Shown here: positions 53,836 through 64,000 of the stretch, one piece after another
How the letters are laid out: each line of letters begins with the position of its first letter
Position numbering within the stretch: the first letter of the stretch is position 1
Assembly: GCA_963825405.1 (NCBI GenBank)
Contig: CAWGTB010000003.1
Location: 620,001-684,000, forward strand
Direction: 5' to 3'
Source: JACPNO01 sp963825405
GTDB taxonomy: Bacteria; Acidobacteriota; Terriglobia; Bryobacterales; Bryobacteraceae
DNA length: 64,000 nucleotides
Notes under the pieces: model-generated
Told to the model about the DNA's origin: nothing
The model's input: the letters and a program-made list of their open reading frames with translations, nothing else
The model's database searches: none
Program-made: the position numbers and the translations under genes

Positions 53836-56485
53836 CTAGTCTTCGCGCAGGGCCACCAGCGGATCGACGCGGACGGCCCTGAGCGCAGGGGCGGCGCAGG
53901 CGCACAGCGCGACCGCGGCCAGGATCGCCGTGGTCGCGAGATAGGTGGGCGGGTCCGCCGGCGTCACGCCGAATAGCAGCGTCTTCATCAGCCCGGTGAT
54001 CGCGTAGGCCCCGGCGAGGCCGGCAATCGATCCCAGCACCACCGGACGCATGCCCTGGCGTACCACCATGCCGAACAGGCCGGCGTGCGGCGCGCCCAGC
54101 GCCAGGCGGATGCCGATCTCGCGAGCCCGCTGCGTAACCGAGTAGGCGAGCACGCCGTAAATCCCCAGCGCCGCCAGGAAAAGGGCTACGGCGGCGAACC
54201 CGGAGAGCAGGGAAGTGCGGAAGCGCTCATCGCCTACAGCATCGCGCACCAGCTCGCGCAGCGTGATGACATCGGTGAGGGCGAGATCCTTGTCGACTGC
54301 TTGCACCTGGCGGCGCGCCGCTGCGACCAACGAATCCGCGTCGCCGCTACCGCGAATCACGAACGTGATCCGGTTGGAAGGCTGCTGGCCGAGGGTGACA
54401 TACACCTCCGGCTGGACGGGCTCCGCCAGGCCATCCTGCTTCTCATCGGCGACCACGCCGACGATCGTGACCCAGTCTTCCCACGGCCGGCCAAACCGGA
54501 TTCGCTTGCCAACCGGATCCTCACCGCGAAAGTATTTCTTGCCCAGCGTTTCATTCACCAGCACGACGGCCGCACGCGGCGGCTTGTCAAAGTTATCCAA
54601 AAAACGGCCGCGTAGCAGGCGTATGCCCATGGCCCGGAAATAGTCCGGCGTTACGGATTTGTGTCTGAGCTCGCGCTCGAAGTCGTCGGGGGAACGTCCT
54701 TCGACGCTGGCATCGCCGGTCCACCATGCGCCGCGCAGTGCGAGCATGCTGGTGGCGCCGGCGGCTTGCACCTGAGGCTCAGCGTGCAGCCGGTCCTCAA
54801 TCTGTTGGATGGCGCGGGCAACTTGCTCCTTCTCCGGATAACGGGCGCCGGGCAGCAGCAGGTTGAATGTGACCGTGTGCTCCTGGTTGAAACCGGGATC
54901 GACATTCTGCAGACGGATGAGGCTGCGGATCAGCAACCCTGAGCCGATCACCAGCATCAGCGAAAGCGCCACTTCGCAGGCCACCAGAATATCGCGCGTC
55001 GACTGGCTGCGCGGCGACGCCGTCCGGCTGCGATCGCTCAAGTTCCCCGATGCGCAAAGAGGCCAGCGCCGGCATGACGCCGAACAGCACCGGCGCGAGC
55101 ACCGTGAGCGCCCCATTGAAGAGTAGAATCCAACCGTTTATGCGCAAATCCGCGTACAGCGGCAGGGCGTCGGCGGCAAAACGAGTGAGGACGGAACCGG
55201 TAGCAGCCGCCAGCGCCAGGCCGATCGCGCCACCGGCCAGCGACAGCACCAGACTCTCGGTAAGAAGCTGCCGGACTAGACGGCCGCGGCTCGCGCCCAG
55301 CGCCTGGCGGATGGTGATCTCGCGGCTGCGCGCGATGGCGCGGCCCAGCTGCAGGTTGGCGATATTCGAGCAGACAATCAGGAATAGAAAACCGACCGCG
55401 CCCAGCAGCATCAGCAGCGGCAGGCGGCTATCCTGCGCCAGGGAAGCATGGAATCCGTCCAGACGCACGCCCATCTGCGTGTTGGTGTCGGGGTACATCT
55501 GCTCCAGGCGGCGCGCAATAGCTGTCATCTGACTGCGCGCCTGGACGAGCGATACGCCGTCGCGCAGCCGGGCCACGACGTTAAGCATGTGAGGGCGGCG
55601 CATTTCCGTGAAGACGCTGGGCTTGAATCCGACGGTCGTGAAAATCTGGATATCGTGGCTGGGAAAGAAAAAATCGCGCGGCATGATTCCCAGCACGTCA
55701 TAGGTGCGGCCGGATAGGGAGATGGTGCGGCCGACAATGCGCGGATCGCCTGCAAACGCCGTCTGCCAAAGGTTGTAGCTCAGAATGACAACGCGGTCTT
55801 TGCCTTCAAAATTTTCTTCCTCGGTGAAGTTGCGCCCAAGCCAGGGCCGAACACCGAGCACATCGAACAGATTCGCGGTGACTGCGAGCCCTTTGAGCCG
55901 CTGCGTTTCGCCGTCGCCGGTAAGGAACATGTCGAACTGGCTTGCTCCCCTGGCATCGGTGCCGTTGTAGGCTGCGATTCCGGTGAAAACTGAATTCAAC
56001 TTTTGCCAGTCGGCGAAGTTGGCCGGCGCCGCGACTGTGTGCGTCCAGCCTTTCAGCGGATTGGTTTCGGTGATTTCGATCAGGCGGCCGGACTGCGGAT
56101 AGGGCAGGGGGCGAAGCAGCACGGCATGAACCACGCTGAACATGGCCGTGGTCGCGCCAATGCCGATGGCCAACGTCAGCACCGCGACCAGCGTGAAGCC
56201 AGGGCTCTTGCGCAGCGTGCGCAGGGCGTAGCGAATGTCGCCGAGCGTGGTCTCGATCTGCGGCATGCCGCGGTGGTCGCGCTGATGCTCTTCGATTTGG
56301 GACACACCGCCGAGTTTCAGATACGCCTGCCGCCGGGCCTCGATTGGCGTCATGCCCTGCCGCACGTGTTCCTCGGTGAGCATGGCGATGTGGGATTGCA
56401 GTTCCTGATCGAAATCGGCATCCAGGCTGCGCTTGAACAACATGCCGCGAAGGCGGGACGCGAGTACCAGCAACGAGTTCAACAT
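53836..56485 (-). CDS. ADOP-family ABC permease (acidobacterial duplicated orphan permease), one frameshift
   Basis: The restored protein is about 883 aa. A short N-terminal region (ELQSHIAMLTEEHVRQGMTPIEARRQAYLKLGG) is typical of ADOP (TIGR03434). Two MacB/FtsX permease halves follow: LRTLRKSPGFTLVAVLTLAIGIGATTAMFS, IARSREITIRQALGASRGRLVRQLLTESL and, in the second half, TQRAREIGIRLALGAPHAGLFGMVVRQG. The frame breaks near 55045 (one extra base) between the halves. No ATPase gene accompanies it, as usual for this family. Its start overlaps the PadR gene by 7 bp. Confidence 0.88.
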
Positions 56486-56817
56486 GGCAGTTGCAGCATG
56501 CGGCCGATCACGCCCGAGATTCGCAGCCAGTTTTCCTGTTCGGCGGCCAGCTGCTTGCGGCCGGACTTCGTCAAAGCGTAAAACTTAGCCTTGCGATTAT
56601 TCTCGGAGACCCCCCAGTTGGCCGAAATCCAGCGCTGCTGCTGGAGGCGCAGCAGGGAGGCGTAAATCGTTCCCTGGTTGAGCTGCAGCATATCTTCGCT
56701 GATCTGCTCGATGCGGCGAGCGATGCCATAGCCGTGCAGCGGCCCCATGGCTTCCAGAGTTTTCAGAACCATCAGATCGAGAGTGCCTTGCAGAATTTCC
56801 GGTTTTCCGTGGGCCAT
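56479..56817 (-). CDS. PadR family transcriptional regulator
   Basis: ATG 56817 gives 112 aa with the PadR core: LQGTLDLMVLKTLEAMGPLHGYGIARRIEQIS, the recognition part LNQGTIYASLLRLQQQRWI, and the wing NRKAKFYALTKSGRKQLAAEQENWLRI. PadR dimers repress and respond to small molecules. It overlaps the ADOP permease gene, which it probably regulates. A palindrome at its own promoter fits autoregulation. Confidence 0.92.
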   Translation of the reverse strand: MAHGKPEILQGTLDLMVLKTLEAMGPLHGYGIARRIEQISEDMLQLNQGTIYASLLRLQQQRWISANWGVSENNRKAKFYALTKSGRKQLAAEQENWLRISGVIGRMLQLPC

Positions 56818-56824
56818 CGCCGCT

Positions 56825-56872
56825 CCTGTGGGGACTGCACAGGAGTATGGCACGACCCATGTGGGATGTCAA
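56825..56872 (-). promoter_or_regulatory. padR-ADOP promoter with inverted repeat
   Basis: Read on the minus strand: -35 TTGACA (56872-56867), 17 bases, -10 CATACT (56849-56844), followed by CCTGTG-7-CACAGG (56843-56825). The inverted repeat lies across the transcription start, where a repressor would act, and ends eight bases before the padR ATG. The rest of the 180-bp gap to 56998 holds no gene I can see. Confidence 0.6.
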
Positions 56873-56997
56873 CAGAAGGCTGGAAACCAATCGGATTCAG
56901 ATGAATCGTCACGTTGCTTTGCCCAATCCGCTTACGCTACCCTAGAGTGTTTCCACCCGTAGTATTTTCCAAGGGATCATCAGGAGGATCGAAGCGG

Positions 56998-59474
<2,477 letters not shown>

Positions 59475-59475
59475 A

Positions 59476-59531
59476 GTGGGGCAGGTCCCCGACCTGCCGA
59501 TTTCCGAAGGGCGGTCGGGGACCTGCCCCAC
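59476..59531. repeat. Long palindrome, left side of the cytochrome/PQQ cassette
   Basis: Arms GTGGGGCAGGTCCCCGACC (59476-59494) and its exact complement (59513-59531), 19 bp each. Each arm also contains a smaller palindrome (GGCAGGT-CCCCG-ACCTGCC in the left). It starts one base after the pyrophosphatase stop. A related palindrome lies at 61881-61940. Confidence 0.8.
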
Positions 59532-59553
59532 AACGCCTGATACGATACCTGGA

Positions 59554-60298
59554 ATGCGTTGGCTTGGTGCGTTCCTGATCGCGGCGGGCATTGCGGTTGC
59601 CCAGACCACGACATCGCAAGATTTGGCCAGCGGCGAGCGCATTTTTCAATCCCAGTGCGCCCATTGTCACGGACCACGCGGTGAAGGCGGGCGCGGCGCT
59701 AATCTCGCCAGACCGCGCTTGCGGCACGCCGCCGATGATCCAGCGCTTTTCAAAATTATCGACGAAGGCATCGAAGGCACGGAGATGCCCGGCGCCGGGA
59801 TGACGATTCCCGAAACCTGGAGAGTGGTTGCCTACGTAAAATCGCTCGGGCGCATTCCTCAGCCTGTGGCAACTTCCGGAAATGCGGCTCGCGGCGAACA
59901 GGTCTACGGCGTCAATGGCTGCGCCGGGTGTCACACGATCCGCGGCCGCGGCGGCGCGATCGGTCCGGATCTGACCGACGTGGGCGCGCGCCGCAGTCCG
60001 CGGCATCTTCGCGCGTCGGTCGTCGAGCCGGAAGCGGAAGTGGCCGACGGTTTCCTGCAAGTGCGCGTCACGCCGCGTTCCGATCCGCGCGTTACCGGCG
60101 TGCGCGTGAATGAAGACACGTTCTCCATTCAGGTACGCGATCTGGCTGGCAATTTGCATTCCTATTGGAAGGCCGACCTCACCGATTTGCAAAAGGATCG
60201 CGGCAAATCGCCCATGCCCGCGTACGGTGGAAAACTTTCATCCGGCGAACTCGATGATCTCATCGCTTACCTTGGCATCGCTGGAAGGCGCCCGATGA
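59554..60298 (+). CDS. Secreted diheme-type cytochrome c, one frameshift
   Basis: ATG 59554 gives a signal peptide (MRWLGAFLIAAGIAVAQ). Two heme sites: CAHCH in FQSQCAHCHGPRGEGGRG, and CAGCH in NGCAGCHTIRGRGG. Met ligands are likely in GTEMPGAGM and PMPAYGG. The frame breaks near 60273 (one extra T), after which YLASLEGAR ends at 60298. This stop overlaps the PQQ dehydrogenase start (ATGA). It should accept electrons from that dehydrogenase in the periplasm. The window between 59532 and 59554 holds only spacer. Confidence 0.85.
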
Positions 60299-61876
60299 GA
60301 ACCGCGCTATTGCTGTGCGGCGACTGCGCTCTCCTTGGCCGCGCAAGTTCCTTACGAAAGAATATTGAACGCCGCGCGCGAGCCCGGCAACTGGCTCACG
60401 TACTCCGGAAGCTACAACGCCCAGCGGTATTCCACGCTCAACCAGATCACGCGCGAAAATGTCGGCCGTCTGCGCGCGGCGTGGATCTATCAGGTGGGCT
60501 CGCGTCATAAGGTGGAAACTTCGCCGCTGGTTTTCGACGGTCTGATGTACATCTCGGAGCCGCCGAGCGATGTCACTGCCCTCGATCTCAAGACCGGCCG
60601 CCCCATCTGGACCTACCGCCGGACATTGCCAGCCGGCGTGATCGCCTGCTGCGGTCAGGTGAATCGCGGCGTGGCTGTGCTGGACGATCAGCTCTTCGTC
60701 GGCACCATCGACGCCCACATCGTCGCGCTCGATCTCAAGACGGGCCGCGTGCGCTGGGACGTCGAAGTCGCCGACTACAAACAGGCCTACTCGATCACTG
60801 CGGCGCCGCTCGCTCTCAAAGACAAAATCGTTGTGGGCATTGCCGGAGCCGAATACGGAATTCGCGGATTCCTCGACGCCTACGACGCCAAGACTGGCAA
60901 GCGCGTCTGGCGCTTCTGGACTGTGCCCGGTTCCGGCGAGCCCGGCAACGAAACCTGGACCGGCGATAGTTGGAAAATGGGCGGCGCGCCAACGTGGGTC
61001 ACCGGCGCGTACGATCCCGAAGCTAATCTGCTCTACTGGGGCACGGGAAATCCCAGCCCGGATTTTGTCGGCGACACGCGCGCCGGCGATAACCTCTATT
61101 CAGATTGCGTGATCGCCCTCGATCCCGACACGGGAAAGCTCAAGTGGCACTTTCAATTTGTTCCGCATGATGTGAATGACATGGATGCTAACCAAGTCCC
61201 GGTCCTGCTGGACGCGGTCTACAAGGGTAAGCCACGGAAGCTAATGCTGTTCGCCAACCGCAACGCGTTTTATTACGTGCTGGATCGTATCACGGGCGAA
61301 TTTCTGAGCGCGACGCCGTTTGCGAGGCAGAATTGGGCCAAAGAAATCGACGCTCGCGGCCGGCCCGTGCCGAATCCGGAAACCATCCCCAACCTGAAGG
61401 GCGCGGTAGTGTATCCCGATGACGACGGCTCCGCCAACTGGTTTAGCCCGTCCTACAGTCCGCAGACCAATCTCTTCTATCAGAACGTTCGCGAAAAGGG
61501 ACAGGTGTACTTCCGCACCGATGCGACGTACGAATCAGGCCGCATGTTTACGGGCGCGGCTCATCGTGGCGTTGCCGGAGAAGAACCATGGGGTGCGTTG
61601 CGCGCGCTCGATGCGATCACTGGCGAAAAGCGCTGGGAATTCCGTTTGCAGACGCCGCCCTGGTCGGGCGTGATGGCGACAGCCGGCGGCCTGGTTTTTT
61701 CAGGAACCATGGAAGGCGATTTTTTCGCGCTGGACGCCGTGTCCGGCAAGCCGCTGTGGCATTTCCAGACAGGCGGCGCGATCTGGGCCAACCCCATCAG
61801 CTATCTGAGTGAGGGCAAGCAATACGTGGCCATCGCCGCAGGCAGCAGTCTCATGGTTTTCGCCTTACCTGAATGA
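60295..61876 (+). CDS. PQQ-dependent alcohol dehydrogenase, one frameshift
   Basis: ATG 60295 overlaps the cytochrome stop and opens a signal peptide that is continued in the next frame (AATALSLAAQVPYERI); the break is near 60315. The propeller enzyme has SGSYNAQRYSTLNQITRENVGRLRAAW, the vicinal disulfide in GVIACCGQVNRGVA, WTGDSWKMGGAPTWVTGAYDPEANLLYWGTGNPSPD and PHDVNDMDANQVP. The docking sequence GAIWANPISY follows. It oxidises an alcohol or sugar in the periplasm with PQQ. The preceding cytochrome is the likely acceptor. No PQQ synthesis genes are visible. Confidence 0.9.
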
Positions 61877-61880
61877 GAAC

Positions 61881-61940
61881 TGGGGCAGGTCCCCGACCTG
61901 CCGATTTTGATCTGCGGTGGCAGGTCGAGGACCTGCCCAC
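61881..61940. repeat. Long palindrome, right side of the cytochrome/PQQ cassette
   Basis: TGGGGCAGGTCCCCGACCTGCC (61881-61902) faces GGCAGGTCGAGGACCTGCCC (61919-61938), matching with one mismatch over 20 bases. It begins 5 bp after the dehydrogenase stop. The core is the same as the palindrome at 59476-59531. Confidence 0.75.
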
Positions 61941-61945
61941 TTACC

Positions 61946-63114
61946 CTATGAAACCGCCGTGCGCGCCGCAAACTTCGCCAGCCGTGCCGCAGCCGCTTCC
62001 ATCGTGGCGCGCGATTTCGAATACGTGAATCGCAGCCGCTTCGGGTTTCTCATCGTGGTCGGATAAAACACCGAGCCGGCCACGCCCGCCACACCTGCTT
62101 CGTGCAGCAGCCGCGTGGCGAATTGCGTGTCGTCCTCATCGGATAAGTCGGAATATTGGCACCACAGGAAATACGATCCGCCCGGTTCGTACCAGGTGAT
62201 TCCCGTCGCCGCCAGCGCGTCGCAGAGAATTTTCTTGCGCGTCCAGTATTCCGCCCGCAAGGCATCGTAAAAGCTCTGCGGCAGTTCATTGATGGCGGTT
62301 GCCAGCGCAATCTGAAACGGATGCGGCGCAGTCACGGTGTGGAAGTCGTGCATCTTGCGCAATTCGTTGGTGAGCGATTCTTCGGCCACCAGATACCCCA
62401 CGCGCCAGCCGGTCACGGAGTACGTCTTGCCCATCGAAGTACAAGTGACGGTGATGTCGGCGCCGCCCGGCAGCGACGCGGTGCTCACGTGCTCATGGCC
62501 CGGGCCAGATCAGGTACTCGTAGGTCTCGTCGGAAAAAATCAGCAGATCGTGCGCGCGGGCGAAATCGATCACCGTCTGCAGTTCCTCGCGCGTGAACAC
62601 CTTGCCGGTAGGATTGACGGGATTGCACAGACAGCACGGCGCGGGTGCGCGGGTTGTACAGCTTTTCCAAATCCTCGCGCGTGAAGGAGAAATCCGGCTC
62701 CCACAGCTCCAGCATTTTCAGATCGAGTCCGGAGGCGATGGCCTGCAGCACGTAATTCTCGTACATCGGCGCGAAGGTGATGACTTCGCTGCCGCGTTCC
62801 ACCAGCGCTTCCATGGCCACGATCATGCCTTCGGTCGCGCCGCAGGTGATGACGATATTCTTTTCCGGATCGGCCTGAATCTTGTTGAACGATGCCAGCT
62901 TGCGCGCCACCGCTTCGCGCAGCACCGGCGATCCCCAGGGATTGGTGTATTGATGATTCGGGCCGTGAATCGCACGGATGGCAAATTCTTTCAGCTCGGG
63001 AAACGTATCGTCGTCGGGGAAGCCCTGGGAAAGATTCACCGCGCCGAGTTGCGCGCTCAATATCGTAGTTTGGCGAATCACCGATTCGCGCATGGGTAGA
63101 CGTTTGAAAGCCAT
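61946..63114 (-). CDS. PLP-dependent class I/II aminotransferase, two frameshifts
   Basis: The restored protein is about 389 aa: AFKRLPMRESVIRQTTILSAQLGAVNLSQGFPDDDTFPELK, YTNPWGSPVLREAVARKL, CGATEGMIVAMEALVE, FTREDLEKLYNPRTRAVLCNPVNPTGK, FSDETYEYLIWPGP, and the Schiff-base Lys in SMGKTYSVTGWRVGYL. This fits the methionine/kynurenine-type aminotransferases. Frames change near 62635 and 62500 (one extra base each). ATG 63114 was chosen over a GTG six bases upstream. Substrate range cannot be read. Confidence 0.9.
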
Positions 63115-63415
63115 GGTCACCGATCAGTGTAACCTAGGCGGTTGAGGGCGGGTGATGGGCTTCTCTTTATGGATTGCCGGCGACGTGGCCTGGGCGCAAG
63201 GAACCTACGAATCGCGTTGCCTGGGGACGGCTGTCATCTCGGTTACGGACTTGTTCAAGAGGCGCGATTTTCAGTCGCTCCGCCGCGCGCCCAGCGTCTT
63301 CGATCCCAGCTACGTTGGATTGTTCGCATCGCTCGGCGATTTGAACGCGCTGCTGCGCCAGCGCCATCACAAAAGATTGACACTCTCCCACCGCAAACGA
63401 TAGGCTCGTATTTCA
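63115..63415. other. 300-bp gap with only a weak ORF
   Basis: No recognisable gene is seen. An 82-residue ORF from ATG 63155 to 63403 (plus strand) starts MGFSLWIAGDVAWAQGTYE, which could be a signal-like start, but it lacks a clear ribosome-binding site and any family resemblance. A 74-codon ORF on the other strand is equally weak. The stretch probably holds the promoter of the E2 gene at 63416. Confidence 0.4.
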
Positions 63416-64000
63416 ATGAACGGTGAAATCGTGATGCCCCAGCTCGGTCTGACCATGACCGAGGGCAAAGTGCTGCAGTGGTACAAGAAGGTCGGCGACG
63501 CATTCACCGTCGGTGAGCCGTTGTATGAAGTCGAGACCGACAAAGTGAATATGGATGTGGAGGCCACCGAATCCGGCCAGCTCACCGAAATCGTCGGACC
63601 GCTCGATGCAAGTGCTTCCGATCAAGACCGTGATCGCCCGTTTTGCGCGGGCCGGGGAGGCGGCGACGCCTGCACCAAAGTCCCGGCAAGCGATTTCACC
63701 GCGCGCTCGCAAACTTGCGGAAACCAATCAGGTCGATTTCAGCCGCCTCAAAGGGACTGGTCCAGGCGGAAGGATTATCGAGCGCGATATTCTGGCGGCG
63801 ATGCCGGCGGCTAAGCCTGCTCCGCCCGTTGCCGCCCAGCCGGTCTCTCGCATGCGCACCATTACCGCCGAGCGCATGACGCAGAGCTTCCAATCGGCGC
63901 CCCATTTTTATCTCACGCGCGAAGTGGATGCCGGCGAGTTGCTCAGCCTGAAACGAACGCTCGCGCCCGCCATGAAGAAGCGCGGCCTGGCGGAAGTCAG
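63416..64000 (+). CDS. 2-oxoacid dehydrogenase E2 (dihydrolipoamide acyltransferase), N-terminal part, one frameshift
   Basis: The N-terminal lipoyl domain has EIVMPQLGLTMTEGKVLQWYKKVGDAFTVGEPLYEVETDKVNMDVEA; the lipoylated Lys is in ETDKVNM. After a break near 63605 (one extra base) come a linker, the E3-binding domain (ISPRARKLAETNQVDFSRLKGTGPGGRIIERDIL), and the start of the catalytic domain (TITAERMTQSFQSAPHFYLTREVDAGEL). It carries acyl groups between E1 and CoA in the pyruvate or branched-chain 2-oxoacid complex. The window ends inside the catalytic domain, so the type cannot be set. Confidence 0.88.

Noticed and set aside
63155..63403. 82-aa ORF before the E2 gene as a real gene
   Set aside because: No ribosome-binding site or family resemblance; kept only as a note on the gap.

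Overview
The window is GC-rich bacterial DNA with tightly packed genes, many 4-bp ATGA overlaps and very short gaps. The gene content points to Acidobacteriota, most likely the Solibacter/Bryobacter group. Supporting signs are an acidobacterial-type duplicated orphan permease (ADOP) next to a PadR regulator, a secreted S53 peptidase with Ig-like and repeat tails, a VPEID-CTERM mini-protein, DUF2911 and M13/M28 secreted hydrolases, and Tat-exported FMN enzymes. This assignment is inferred from gene families; no rRNA is present to confirm it.

Layout. 0-3.8 kb: the end of a flagellar cluster (flgI end, flgJ rod-cap domain only, flgM, fliS, flaG, a CheY-like receiver, a lytic transglycosylase, an Ig-like protein). 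Four sigma-28-like promoters can be read here. 3.8-9.6 kb: pyruvate carboxylase, a TlpA-type thioredoxin and a secreted acetamidase/formamidase. 9.6-14 kb: a SagB-type double nitroreductase, two tandem Tat-exported FMN alpha-hydroxyacid dehydrogenases and a divergent hexaheme cytochrome. 14-22 kb: a repeat-rich secreted protein, a badly frameshifted ClC channel, an orphan phage-baseplate-V-like protein and an S53 peptidase. 22-25 kb: a region of tiny genes holding a 52-aa VPEID-CTERM protein with a sigma-54-like promoter, tRNA-Thr(CGT), two tandem micropeptides that share the start MKIKTSVK, and a 39-aa membrane peptide. 25-36 kb: housekeeping and metabolic genes (ftsB-like, cutA, HAD phosphatase, serS, CDF transporter, class V aminotransferase, M28 peptidase, DinB, zinc ribbon, ggt, DUF72, SDR, pirin). 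36-42 kb: a sugar/polyol-type operon (Gfo/Idh/MocA, isomerase, amidohydrolase), msrB, SulP and DUF2911. 42-47 kb: M13 peptidase, ECF sigma/anti-sigma pair and a PLP decarboxylase. 47-57 kb: a YbbA/YbbP-like exporter with divergent tesA, an SRPBCC/ArsR operon with a clear operator, a PEP-CTERM SGNH hydrolase, and ADOP permease/PadR. 57-64 kb: membrane pyrophosphatase, a cytochrome c plus PQQ-dehydrogenase pair bracketed by long palindromes, an aminotransferase and the start of a 2-oxoacid dehydrogenase E2.

About 20 genes carry single-base frameshifts while the protein sequence stays well conserved on both sides of each break. Most behave as one extra base. I read these mainly as assembly or sequencing errors and give full spans for the genes concerned. 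The ClC gene, with about nine breaks, may be a real pseudogene.

The most unusual content is the micropeptide region at 22.1-24.2 kb, the proposed periplasmic FMN-dehydrogenase/multiheme-cytochrome module at 11-14 kb, the flagellar class-III promoter set, and the palindrome-bracketed cytochrome/PQQ cassette.
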